Assembly (NCBI GenBank): GCA_003993805.1
Contig: RSEF01000012.1
Coordinates: 9,826,727-9,890,726, forward strand
Direction: 5' to 3'
Source of the DNA: Himantopus leucocephalus
Lineage: Eukaryota; Chordata; Aves; Charadriiformes; Recurvirostridae
Length of the DNA stretch: 64,000 bases
Position 1 is the stretch's first letter, and each line of letters opens with the position of its first letter. Made by a program: the position numbers and the translations under genes. Positions 1 through 13,300 of this stretch are shown here, one piece after another. Below the pieces are notes generated by a model. That model worked only from the letters and a program-made list of their open reading frames with translations, was not told the DNA's origin and searched no databases.

Positions 1-1191
1 GAGAAAAGCCCTTTCCCTGGCAGCTTTAACCTTGCTGATTTGCAGACATACAAAGACCTTCTTTGTAAACAGGAAGGAAAAAAATTCCACTAGGACTAGC
101 AACAACATTTGGTCTAATATATCCTGACAATTTTCCCATCTCCTTCTGTCGGGCTTCTTCTGGGAGCCGGCTGGCAGCTTGTTTCATGTTATACTTAAAT
201 CAGGCATACAGCTTCCCCTCACAATGCTAATGCGACAGAGAAAGACGGCTTCTATGAAATATCCACCTCTCCCCCACCATTTGCATTAGTAATCCCGTGA
301 GAGGAGTCTCAGTTTTCTGTTCCCAGAAGGCTCCCCAAATCCACCTTACTATAGCCTCAGCACCTTTCGGAGAATTTTCTATNAAAAAAAAAAAAAAAAA
401 AAGCCTGCCCTTGAGGGACACCTGACCCGCTGAATTCTCACATGGGGAACAGCATCCTTTACACTCCAGACGTCCCAAGCAGCAGCTTATGTCTTACCAC
501 TCACTATTCCCAAGACCATATCCTACTTGTAATATCCAAATCCTTCGTTTTTCCTTTCTCCTTCACTTGTTTCAATAGCCAGAAATTCTTCCAAGGTACT
601 GAGCAGCCACTGTCCTAAGGCATCGACAGAATCTGCTAGGGCTCTGTGTCTCAGAAGGAAGAGCCATAAGGCTTGCTGGCCCCCCGCATAAGATAAACAG
701 TTTTTAGGAGTGTGCAATTTTCTTAATAGGCAGCAGCTTTGCCCAGTAAAGAAGCTTGCCTCATGCAGCAATGAAAGGAAGCAAGATCTCCGACTGTGAA
801 GTCCCGTAATGGGAGGATGTTTAACGCCCGTTCAAAATGTTGCCGACACTGGCAAAATGGATTTGTCTACCATTTGCAAAATACAGCATCCAAGAAGGCA
901 AAACTTGGGAAAATGATTGTGATTTTGAAACCTAGGAGCATCGGTGCTACTGTTTTGGTGGCAGCTGAGTATGACAGGACCCATTGACAGGACTGAAGCT
1001 GGGACATACCACAGTGTGACTGGGAAATGTGGAATGAGTGGGGGAAAATGGATCCCAAAGAAAAATTGTCTCCTATAAACACTGCAATTTGACTAACAGA
1101 TACCACAGCTCTCAGAAACACTTCCCAGAAGAAAACACCATGCAAAACAAGACAGCAAAGCCAGCAAATACAACAGGGAAGCTTTTGTTAC
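1..1191. other. Sequence downstream of the CHCH exon; no exon placed
   Basis: This is the intron after the CHCH exon and perhaps the terminal exon and 3' UTR of CHCHD6. The reading frame leaves the upstream exon in phase 0, and in vertebrate MIC25 only a residue or a few remain. Two weak minus-strand candidates exist. An AG at 36-35 is followed by CAA GGT TAA (Gln-Gly-stop, 34-26). An AG ending in gcattag near 228 is followed by a short frame ending in TGA. Neither has enough support to be called. A single N at 383 sits beside an A19 tract. No other gene is visible. Confidence 0.5.
384..402. repeat. Poly(A) tract beside a single N
   Basis: Nineteen A residues follow an N at 383. The N next to a homopolymer suggests an unresolved run length or a one-base gap placeholder in the assembly. 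Confidence 0.9.
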
Positions 1192-1327
1192 CTTCTGAGC
1201 TGCACTAACACAGCGCTGATATTGCTTAGCCAGCTCCGAGCATTTGAGCACTTCACGTTTGTTTTCTTGGTAGCACTTCAGAATTTCAGACTGCAGGCTT
1301 GCACAGACAGGATCAGTGTTCCTCCTC
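1192..1327 (-). CDS. CHCHD6: CHCHD6 exon encoding the CHCH (twin CX9C) domain
   Basis: This 136-nt exon is read from 1327 down to 1192. It is bounded by an acceptor (tttccctgcag, AG at 1329-1328) and a donor (AAG|GTAACA, GT at 1191-1190). Its first base completes a Lys codon carried from the exon at 17125, and 45 codons follow, ending in phase 0. The peptide opens RRNTDPVC and closes YQRCVSAAQK. Its four cysteines form C-X9-C, a 10-residue turn, then C-X9-C: the helix-loop-helix CHCH fold, which in this family is oxidised by the MIA40 pathway on import into the intermembrane space. The ending and the Arg-Arg lead match MIC25 rather than MIC19. Reading on past the donor gives 33 hydrophobic residues before a stop, which I take as intron. 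The start is set by the acceptor, not by an ATG. Confidence 0.94.
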
Positions 1328-4300
1328 CTGCAGGGAAAACAAGCACAGAAAGATATGTGAAGAGGAGTTTTCACCCACTTGCTACCATTTTACCAGTGAT
1401 ACACATACTAATCTTGTGTTGTAGTAACCTAGCTCTAAAAAACAGAGAAACTGGTGGGAGCAGCCATCACCAAAGTAGGTCAAATGACCAACAGTGTCCT
1501 CCAGCTGAAAAATCCAGAGTACTTAACAGAAAGAAGGAAGACTTGCTTTCTAGGTTGGTGTGGATGGCTGTTTCACTCTTAGATAAAACATCATCTCTCC
1601 TCTGCAGTCAGGAGAAAAAAAAAAAAGAAAAAAAAAAATCAATTCCAAGAGGTTCAATGATTTCCCCAACTCACATTGGAAATCTTTGGCAGAACTCAGG
1701 ACTCCTGGCTGGGCTTGCACTAGATCTGTAAGAGTCTGACAAGGGACTGAACAGACTTGTTGAATAAGCCGCCTCAATCTATTGAATTCTCATCTATTTA
1801 AACACTTCAAAAAAATCCAGCATGGTTGGAAGTGCTGCAATTCTCCTAGTGACTAGAAAAAACGGAACAATAGCAAGACCAGATATCTTTTTCTTTGTAT
1901 TTCTGAAGCAATTAGTACTCATACCCCGTAAGTGGTGTTGACAGCTACCCAAGAACAATTAGGGATGATGTTCTTACACTCTAATGTGCATGTGTACATA
2001 TGGCACATCATCAGCAACAGTACCAATAAAGCCGAAGGTCGTTGTAAAACAATACCAGCAACAACGGCACAAACACAGTAACAACAGTGTCATCAGCTGC
2101 ACAGACAGGCAGACACAAATTGCAGGAATTTGCAGCACAATTGCCATGGTATGTTTTCCCAGAGAACAAGAGAACATATGCTTAGGTGTAGCAATCCTCA
2201 GATGCCGCTTTCTAAACCATAAATCCATTTAATTCCTTGCATTTTCTGCCCCAATATGCTTAGCGATCTGTGCCCAAATATCAAATGCACCTCTTCCTTC
2301 CAAAGCACTTGATGCTCCAGGCAGGCATTAATGCCATGCTATGATGTATTCATTTCCACAGTAACGACAACAGGCACTCATTCAGCAACAGGGCTTCATA
2401 GCGAGGCAGAGAGAAAACATGACCTGTTCCTGGGCATGTCTCGTTCTCTCAGGTGGAACAGATTTCTAAGAAACATGAAATCTTAAATCAAGATCTTCTA
2501 AAAGCTTTTGGAGAGCTCAGATATGACTTTCCAAATCATGCTCGTTTTCGTAAGGTTCTCAGGAAGGCAAGTGGGAGGACCCAAAGCAGAAAAAAAAAAA
2601 ATCTGCCCTTTCCATATGAGCAACCTGATTATTCCCTCAAAATAGTCTGGTTGAGATGTATTCCAAATGATAACTCTTCAGTCCTCAGTCCTACTGCCAA
2701 CATACATGGACAGACTAAGAATTTATCAGTAACAGTATGACAGCCACACTCTAAAACACTGATGTTTGGATCAGAAAACAAAGATACTACAGACTTCTTT
2801 TTCCACCTCTTCACTAATCTTACAGCTTTTAGAAGAAACCTATTCCATGCACAGTCCCTGGAGGCTAGTGTGCATTTCTAATTCCTACGTTCTATAGCAA
2901 ATCACTTTAAAGCCTCTAAAAACCCATATTCTAAAAAAATCTTCAAATTTTGGAATAGAAAAGAACCTGGGGAGAGCTTCAGAAACTCATAATGTTGGCA
3001 TTTTGCTTTGTCACTAACTTTAATATCACTCTAATCAAATCAGTGAGACTGTGGAAACGATACCAAACAATACCAGGTCAGGAAATACCACCAAATCCCT
3101 CAATTCATTGAAAAAGTTAAGACTTTTAAAATTAGGTTTTTTAACCTCAGCCATGTTAAACTGAAGGGCATTTTGTATTTTTCACGCAGAGAGCTGGAAG
3201 AGCAGAAAGGTTCAGCATGCCACAAAACAGTCTGTATTCATCCGAATTGCACAATATGGTACAAATATTTAGAAGAATGCCTGAGGTCGGCCATTGTCAG
3301 TACGGAGAGCTATAGGAATCGAGCCTATTTTTTTTGTCTGTTGCTTTGCTGTCCCTCTTACAGCATCAGTCTGGCAACAGTAGTGTAAAGTCCATGGTCC
3401 TCTTCTTTAGGAGACACCTTGGTGCTCAGCCCACAGCACAAGGCTGTTTAAGAACCGCACAGTGGTGAGTGAGAAGCCACAGAGTGAGTGTTGCTGCCTA
3501 AAGCAGCACAGAATGGCATGCATTGCCCAGCGAGTACCTAAATCAGTGCGCACACATGCCACTTCCCACAACGCAGAGAAGATTTATTGGGTACCAGCTA
3601 CCCAGAATCGTAACAAGGATATTCTCCTTTATTTCTTCAAAATAAAATCTCGAACTCTGGTTATGCATCACTTGCACCAGCTTCTCAAAACAGGTTTAAA
3701 GAAACTAATCAACGCGACACAAAGTTGGTTAAGGTAATTATCGATACAAATTACACAAACCAATATATTAGTGCTGTGATGAGTGAACTGGAAATTCAAG
3801 AGAACCAGTTAAATCCTACTGAGAAAGATATTTCACTTTGGAGTGGGAAGCTAGCGCTGCTCGGGAGATAACTGTCACTGTGCCCCACCACGCAGTGTGA
3901 TCTATGAAACGAAGGGACAAAAAGAAAATGTGAGCTCACCATAAGGAGGCATATCCCGCAGAGTCTGGGAGCACACAAGTCACCCACGTCCAGCAGACTA
4001 GTTCTGGTACCCATCTGGACTGAAAAGGGGTATCTGAACTGCTTTGGTGAACAATTGCTTGAGGAGCTTTCCTCCCAGCACAGCAACAACTGCTCCTGTC
4101 CTCTCTGACTCAGAGGGATGCCACTCTCCTGCTCACATTAAGTCTCTTAAGCTCAGGTTGTAACATTTCCACACAAGGGGAAGCAGCCCTACACACCAGT
4201 TGCACCTTACAATTGTCTGGCTTTACCCATATATGTCTGAAAGGAAAAGGAATTAAACATGATGGTTTTCCAGCAGCGTGTAACTACAAATATCTCTGTT

Positions 4301-7300
4301 GAGAGAAATGTCCCACTGTCTTCAAAGGAGATGGATCTTCGTCAACTATCTCCCTTCAACCTCATCCCCGCTCAAGGCTATTGGCACTAACCAACCTTTA
4401 GAAAAATTCATCTTCTGGACACTCCACTACACTGCTTTTTGTAAACATCTCATTGTTTGAGGGTTTTTATTATTATTTTTATTTCTAAAGCAACAAGTGG
4501 GAAGAAACATGGTAGAGCAGGGATGAGGTTTGAATACATGAAGAGCAGAAGACTAGTATCTTTTGAACTTTCTTTTAAAATGGGTCACAATTTTAAGCAA
4601 AAATATGCTACCACCAAAAAAGGTAGATGATTAGCCTCTGCCTAGAATAAAACGTGTTGCGATTGCTACTGCTGTTATGAAAACAGGTGTAAGAGGCTCA
4701 TTTATAGCAGCTAGGGAAAAGGCAAGAGCGAAAGGCTGTGCTGGGAGGGGTGAGGACAATACCCGCGGGACAGGCAAGTATGGGAGATGAGCTGTGACAA
4801 TACCTCGGAAAATAAATGCAGGACATACAGAATATGAAAGATTAAACCAATAACACACACACTCTCATCTGTTTAAAGGAAGAGGAAAGGAGAAAAGATG
4901 ACAGGTTGGAAGAAGAAAAGGATGAATCTAGAAATAAAACTCGTTAGCAGTGCCTCCCCCACCATAGTGGGGCAAGAAACCTTTTCCTCGCCACTGTTCA
5001 ATGGGAAGGAAGGCTATGTACGCGCCAAATCCACCATTTCAGATCTCCCCCTCCCATGGAGGGATCTAAATCAGGTCTTTGCCTGCAAAAGCAGCGAGAG
5101 GTTTTCTTAAAATGAAACAAAGGGCATCCTTCTCTCTGCTATCCCTTGAGGTAAGACAGAACGAGCATGATCTTGCTGCATTTTGACACACCAAGAGTTA
5201 CCAAATCCTTTCTATCACTGCGTATTCCCTTTACTTTATTTAATAAATGAAATCTCATCAACTTATCCTTCTTCTATTATCACTGCTGACATCAATCTGA
5301 TAATATTGGCTTGGCGTGGAATCGTGCTATTATATGTCCTCTTGATATTTAATTTAAGAGAAACGTCTGCAGTGGGGTGAATATGTGAAGCAAGCTTTTT
5401 ATTACTGGCAGCAGTAAGGACGCTGGGAGTGAATTAGACATTCATCTTAGTCAGGGCCAATCTAGTGGCTCAGAAGAGGTTTTCTTCTTAACCCTCTCCT
5501 AACTGTTCAATAGCGGCAGGTAACGGCTGCTCCAGTCAATAACTGCATTCATTTGTCTTGGCAAATTCATTTCTACATGGATATAAACCCCATGAAGAAG
5601 TGCTAAGCGTCTGGGAGGTTAAAGCAAGGTTCTTCGAGAATTTCCACCACAAGCTCTCCGACAGTAGGAAAAGTGCTGGTCTAAATGTCCATCAATTAAT
5701 CAAGAAGCAACACAGCTTCCAAAGACAAACACACAAACTTACTGCAAGAAGCGATGAAGGCAGTATCATCGGGATACAGACCCCATAGACAGAAGGTTTC
5801 AAACACAGCACAATGCCTACTAGCTAGTTGCTGCTGACAGGTTCCCTTTTTGGAAGAAGAATTATGGACTCGGTATTGGAAAGCAAGGGAAAGCTGGAAG
5901 ATGTGTATGTATTTGCTAGTCCTTCCACCCAGCTGAAAAAAATCAGACTAGCCACGCAGAGATACAACTTTAATGCTTTAGGACTCGGCAGCTCTTTAGA
6001 CTAGTGCAAAATCAGTTAAGNGAAGATGTGTATGTATTTGCTAGTCCTTCCACCCAGCTGAAAAATCAGACTAGCCACGTAGAGATACAACTTTAATGCT
6101 TTAGGACTCGGCAGCTCTTCAGACTAGTGCAAAATCAGTAACNTTAATGCTTTAGGACTCGGCAGCTCTTTAGACTAGTGCAAAATCAGTTAAGTCCACA
6201 GTGAGTACCACACCATCACTTGGCTTTACCGGGTAGAACAGCAATTCCAGATGGAGTTAAGAGCAAGATCCTCGTTTTACCTTTTACTCTGGGAAACAAT
6301 TCAGGCTGAGAAAAAACTCAAGATAGAAACTGATGGTATCTATACCTTTACTCAGAAAGTGAAAACCGAAGACACGCAGGGTCCCTTGCATAAGCCGACT
6401 TCAGTGTAGCTAGCTCCAGTACACAGCTGCAAGCTGCAAACTACATGGGGCAGCACCCTGGAATTTCCTGCAGGCTGTAAAAATCCAACAACTGGATTAG
6501 CTGCTTTCTGCTGCATTATTTGACTAAGACCAGTGTCTGAGCTAACTTGAGCAAACCACATTAGTCACCACTGTCACTACAGTGCAGACGGCCTCAGAGG
6601 TCAGCAATGAGGTGCACGGGCAGCACTGTGAGCAAAACCCAGGGCACACAACAGCAGTTTCTGCACGTCAGGAAGGAACCAGAGACATCGCATATAGTTG
6701 GTTAGCTTGTTTATATATCCACGGTACATTATGACTGCATTTCAGACTAAGCTCAGTGATGCTTTGGTCACATAAATGTGGTGTGCTGCCACGCTGTACT
6801 GTACATATATAAAACCCGGTAAGTGGTTAACTGACCTGTAAAACTGTTTTCTCCCTTGGGTAGCAGTTGGCTCTGATGGCTTCTCTTTAACATGTCAGAA
6901 AAATAACTCCAGACAGATGCAATACACAGCACATAGAACAGTTCCATCCTCTCTCATTACTACATCCTTGACATTTACAGCAGAAAATTAAACACAATTG
7001 AAGCATTTCATTCACATATAACAAACTCATCAGCACAGAGCAAACAGCCAGGAAAGCTAACTTCCAGCATAGGCTGCAGGATGCTGCACTATCACAAAGC
7101 AAACACTATGGCCTCGCTACAACCTATGGGATTCCCTGATCCTGCTTGTCAGTTTGATAGTGTGGCTTGAATGAAAGAGGGAAGAGTCACATTGCAGCTG
7201 TTTGGCAAGAGAAATAAGAGATGGAAGAAGCTTAATAGATTATCCAAATGTCTACTAAAAATTCAGTAATATTTAAGCCACATCACCTAGCACAGTGTAA

Positions 7301-10300
7301 ACAAACTGCATGCCTCATGAGGATAAACTAATGTGATCAGGAAGAAAATACTGCTGATCAGCCTCATGTATTCAAAACACTGCTCATCAGGCTTTGCCAC
7401 CGATCTGGATGCAATACAAGGCTTGTAGAAGTAACATAGCGTGTGGAGCAAGAGGAGACGGACTAAAAGAAAAGGTGAAACCTCACAACAACTTTCATGA
7501 GAATAGGGGCACTACCTCCAAATTTCAGCTGAAGCAGTTGTATTCCTGTCTTTCTAAAGCCTTCCCATAAGCCTTGTCACGTTGTCTGCAGCACACTCCT
7601 GCACAGCTGCGGTGTTTCCCCTCTCTCTTTCTCCCCGTTGGCTGCTGCATTTCAATAATAGGTGACCCGATTCTCTTTTTCCCTACCTTGTCCATGGAAG
7701 TCCCTAATGAGCACATATTTATAAAGTACTATGAGTTTCTGGGTGACTCTGTGATCCTACAAAATTCGTCACTCAAGTACTTCCCAATCTCCACTCCTTT
7801 TTTGACAGCTTGTTTGAAGCTGCCACACAATTTCCTACTGCAATTGGTGCACTCAGTGCATCCTTGTCCTTTCCAGGACAGATACCGCCCTTCCTTTGAT
7901 CACACATACACAGATGCTGTTCTGAAATCTTCTCCTCTGTAACTAATTAGATTCTATCACTGAGAACAAAAGTTAACATAAACTTCCAAAACGTCCAAAT
8001 CTCAAGTGTCAGCAACTTGTGTCACAGTAGTGCATTCAGTGAAAACAGCCTGACCCAACCACATTTGCTTTATCAAACAAAAAAACCCCAAATCCCCAAA
8101 CTCTAAAACATACAGATTGAAGTGGAAAATAACCTAAATTTAGCAGGTTTCTGCAACAACCTCTCATTTTGGAAATCCAACAACAATCTCTCCATTTCAG
8201 TGATGAAATTGATGCAAAGAGATTGTGCGAACCACCCAATGCTGGTTCCAGCTCTCTATCTTACTTACTCTGACGTATCACAAACTCTCCTGTCCTCCCA
8301 GACTGTTTACCCTCACACACAAGCGGTCATTCCCCATTTGACCAGTGGGTCATCCTAAAAGACTTCAGTTTATACTGCATTGTGCTTTGCCAAGTGCTGT
8401 TTCAACCAAATTTAACTGGCTTCCTTAGCACCCCATAAGCTGCAAGCACTGGGGTTTTGGTGGTGGGCTGTGGGTCTTTTGGGGAGGAGGAGGAAGGCAG
8501 CAATGTGCAAAAAACTGTACAAAACCATAGAAAATTAAACGATCCCTATCCTCCTGAACCTGCAAACGCAGTAACTAATCATTCCTATTAGCATTCTGCA
8601 TGGCAGATGGCAAGTGGTTTGGAATAATGAGAGACTTTTCCCCACAAGTGGATAATTCCAAGTACATTTGGATGTAAATTCTTTACTGATTATGATGGTA
8701 GAATACTGAGTTATGTGAAACTGCCAGTTTGGAAGATGAAAGGAAAACTACTGGCTCTTCCTTCACTTGCCAAGAGATACAGAAGTTAACAGAACTGGAT
8801 CTCCTGCCCACAAAGCCATGCACCACTTTTTCCAAAGATGCCAAGCTACTAAAAGTTGACTAGCAAAGATGAAGAGCCTAAAGTTAGCTGCAAAACGGTC
8901 TCTGGAAGCCAAGCAGGAATGAGTCAGAATCTTGTTGCTGGAAGGAGTTCTCTGAATCAGAAAGGAAGCTGGCTCAGCTCCCACAAGGCAGAAAAGCAAT
9001 ATAGCAAGCAATAACTGAATCTGAAAACAACACACAGCCCAACAAGTGACCCGAATAGGGATTTTCTTTCTTCAGATAAAAAACAGCATCTAAAAACTAG
9101 TTAAGATCTCAGGTCAGGAAGGGAATGCATGCAGCTTACAGAATGTATGCAGCACTGGCCCTAAGAATATATGGGTTGTGGTAGTGCTATCATGTCTGGG
9201 AGTTAGCTGGGAAACTGCCTGCTGGGAGAATGCTGGGCCCGTATTCTTTGTTGGTCTATTAAACCCCTCCCCAAAAAGTATTCTAAGAAAGTAACTGAAG
9301 ATGTGATATGCTGATTTCATACAGCCACAAGACATGAGGGACAGACAGGTTCAGTAAGTTTTTCCTATGTGAGCTGATCTCGTAATGATGTCAGACTGCT
9401 AACAAAATGTTCTTTTAAAAAAAGAAAACCCTGACCACTCATTTGAACAGCAGTTACTTTTCTAAAATGCCACTAAGCACTGTCCTACATCCCTACAGTT
9501 CACACCAGACTACACAAAGGGGTATCAGTGACAGACAAAAATACGAGTCCATTAGTATATTGTGCACTGACAGAGTGGCATATCCTGCTAAAGATGCAGA
9601 AACAAATTTTGAGAGGAGAATGAAGCTGCCAGCATTAAAGTTCAGGTGGGATCTGAAGCTAAACATTCACCTTATTAAAAAAAATCCCCTTGCTTCTGCC
9701 CACATGCTCTAATCTTCAAAACCACTGCCCCCTTTTACCATGCTGTGCAATTTGCTGAGTACTGATTCGGCAAGATCTCCACTAAGCATCCCTCGGAGAA
9801 CATCAGTAACAGAGCTTTCAAAGAACACACACGAAGCCTTGAAGGCTGTTTTTGGGGGGAGGTTGGGATTTTTTTTTCTTTTTTTGTTTATAAAAAAGTA
9901 TTATAATTTCAAGGAGTCATCAGAGAATTGGAAAAAAAATCCTTATAGAAAATAATTTAGATAAAATGGTTTTAAGCTTGGAGAAGAGCACAGGAAATGT
10001 CTCGGGTAAGTTAATGAGACCCATGCCTACTTGAGGCTGCTTCATCGCGTTGTTAATGGCACTTGCAGTCAGCACAACACTGAGAAGTTCTCTCCAAAGA
10101 AACAATATTCATCCCTGAACAAACAAGTCCTCCCGTCTTCCAAATGCCATTTTTTGGGGCCTAAATTAGTTACGATTGTGGTTGATGTGGTATGTGTATG
10201 TCTTAGACAAGCAGGTAAGAGACACTTCTGGGACTAAAAAGCAAAAGGATAGGAAGGAAGAATGAACCCCAGCGAGGTCCTCTCACAGTAGGCTGAGGAC

Positions 10301-13300
10301 CACCTGATCTTGAGGCTCCAAGAGCTGATGGGACCCCATAGCCCAGAAACCTGTTTTATCAGAGTAACTTCACAAATTATCAAAATCACACCAAATAAAT
10401 AAACAAACAATAAAATAATTTAAGTCACCAAAGCCTAGTTTGATGGCAGAGATGGTTCTTCTCTCCCTTTTATAAGGGAGGAAAGGATCTCAATCTCTTA
10501 TCAGCCAATAACACCAAACACCAACTTCCTCTGTGCAGATGGATCACCATGATGGAAGGTGTCCACAGCCATCTTGCCACAGTCCTTATTTTCTCGGAAG
10601 GTGGAGATACAGAAGCTCTGACCTACAGAACAAACTATTTCTCTCCTCAAATTTCTCCCACTGGTACTTGCGTTTGGTCTCTCCTATCATCCCTCCATCA
10701 CTCCAGGAGGAGACTCTGACTCAACAGTAAGTAAAGACATTTGCACAGCACATATAATCCAGAATCAGGAATACAATTACTGTTCAAAATAGCAACATTG
10801 CTCTTGAAATCAGTTGCTATTGAATTAATGACCAGATTGTTAGGAGTGTTACCTTAACTTTGCCTTAGGCTGCTAATTAGCAAACAAGTCATTAATTCAC
10901 TGGTAACAAGTGTTTTCTCAGGCATTACTGCTTCTGACATCTTTAATTCACCATTCTTTTTGGAAAGCTTCCCCAGAAACTTTAACCTCAATCCTCTACA
11001 AATCAACCCCATGCCACTACCACCAGCACACTATGCAACACACACTTTGGAAGACACAGGCAGAAAAACACAGCGGGAATAAGCTGAGCTGGGTCATTAA
11101 TTAAAATTCATGGTAACTTTCCCAGTTCAAGCCAAGGGGGGACCAAGACACAAGAAGTTCTGGACCTTGGTGTGGACCTGTCATTACATATAAATACAAA
11201 ATAAAATACTATGAAACCTGGAGAAACCTTGCTTCCACCATGGTACACAGTGGATGTACTGTAATGTAATTCTCAGTCTAAGGGCAGAGATCTGCATTTT
11301 CACTGCATTCTCCAAGATATAGAGCTTTGAACTGAAAGATTTCACGTATTCTGATGCACAAAGTATTTCTGAGGTTTGTTTTAACAGCTGCACAAATATC
11401 CATGCTTTTGAAAACAATCTGGATTTGGCCTGCCAACAAACCCTGATCTAAGGGTTTTATAATGGCAACATTACTACAGAATACAAGTGCTTTCCATGTA
11501 AAAATCGATAGCAATAGAAACATCCCTAATAGACTACATGGAGTCTTTGGCACCTCTTCCTTTGCTATTCAGGTCTTATTTTATAAATTCCCAAGTTTTA
11601 CCAATGTACCTTTGAAGAAATGCTCTTGCAATTTTGAAAAGATATATTAATATTTTACACCGGTTTTTCAGCACTAACAGAACTGCAGTCTCAGTTCATT
11701 GGAATGATTTATTAGTCATCCCTCAACATGCACGAGAGGAAAGACGATACTGTGAACACTAGATTAGAACATCATTTTACTAACTGGGCAAAAGGAAAGT
11801 CTTATTTAGAACCAGCATCTTAGTAATCCCCAAGAACTGAACTTCAGAAAGAAGATTTGACAGCTTGGATAAAGTATACAGTCTAATAAATTTTCATGAT
11901 TTAAAGTTCAGTTCAAAAAAAGAATAGTCTGGCCCAACTGGAACGTTTACACAAATCTGTTACAAATATTCAACTTCTATTACCACATACCATATTCCTA
12001 AAGTAGTAGGGGAACACACCTTGCTTGGAAGTCAATGCACTGGTACAAACAGTTGGGCCTTCCAGAATTCATAAAGAAAATGTTTACATGCTAATGTAAA
12101 TGAGTGAAAATCTTTATGAAGCAGAACTGAAAATGATCAGAAAGTTTTTATTTCAGTAAAATTCACACCATGTAAAATGACACAAAGTCAAAATTGACCC
12201 ATCTACTCTTTTACCCTCTTTTGAAATAACTTCGGGGAAACTCGTGCCTTATAGTCTCTTAACAGCAAAATTCCAGTTTCCTACTAAGAGTACTTTATAA
12301 ACGTGAAAAACAGCAAGACTTTGTCGAATAACTCATCTCTTTATTTAAAGATTACATGAAACAGAGTCAGCACAGACAGAAGTAGGAACAACTAACACAA
12401 ACCAAGCACTGAGGGAAGCACCGGACTGGGATGGAGCCAAACCATTCTTCTGCAAAAGTATCATCATTGGAGGGCACAAAAGCACTATGTTGAGATAAGG
12501 CTGGGGATGAGCTCCCAGCAGTAATCAGTCTTTTATTCCTGAAAACTCTTAAATCCCTATTGCAGAGGTTCTTAATTTCAACACTGAATTAATCATTTAT
12601 CTAATCTAATGATAGGAGAAATCCCAGAGCAATTTTGTTTGAAAACTATGATGTCTTTACCCTTCTTCTCCTTGGGCTTCACGACTGTCCACATAATAAC
12701 TATTTCAGAGCTTGACTCCTGGGCGCAGCCCTCTGTTGAAATACCTGAGGCCTCGTAGTAGATTTCAAGATTAATAAACTCAAGTATCACCACATAACTA
12801 TCTTATAAACTTTCCAGATCTACACAAACAAGAAAAAAAAAAAAAGAAAAGGCAGCTAGGTTCCAGTTAGTGCTGCCATCAGCCTCATAAAATCTTGTGC
12901 AATTCAATAAAACCTTCATTTCCATGAGTACTGAAAGCAAGCCATAAATTCCCTGTTCCCAGCAGACAGTCCATCTCTGAACTTTCCCCCCCTACCCCCA
13001 CTGAGTCAGTGTGGTTCTCTACTCCACCTTCAGCCCAGGAGGATTCTTACTACTTGCCAGTTTCTCTAACGTAATCACCTTAAATACCCATGTCCATTAA
13101 GTTTAAAGATTTTAGGACCATTAAATGGAACTCTTAGATACTAAGTCCCACATGGAGTAAATCTCTTTGGCAGTTTCTCCATTGGAAAGCTGCCTTGGAT
13201 TCAAGGCTGATCTCTATCAGGATAAGATACCGACGTTCTTTATGCACTCCTTGATAACAGCGCAGAGCACACGCAGTCCTCTCAGCACAACATGCAAAGC

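Noticed and set aside
1222..1731. A 169-codon plus-strand open frame
   Set aside because: It overlaps the CHCHD6 CHCH exon in antisense and runs through its intron border and an A-rich tract. The sense strand has the family match and the splice sites.
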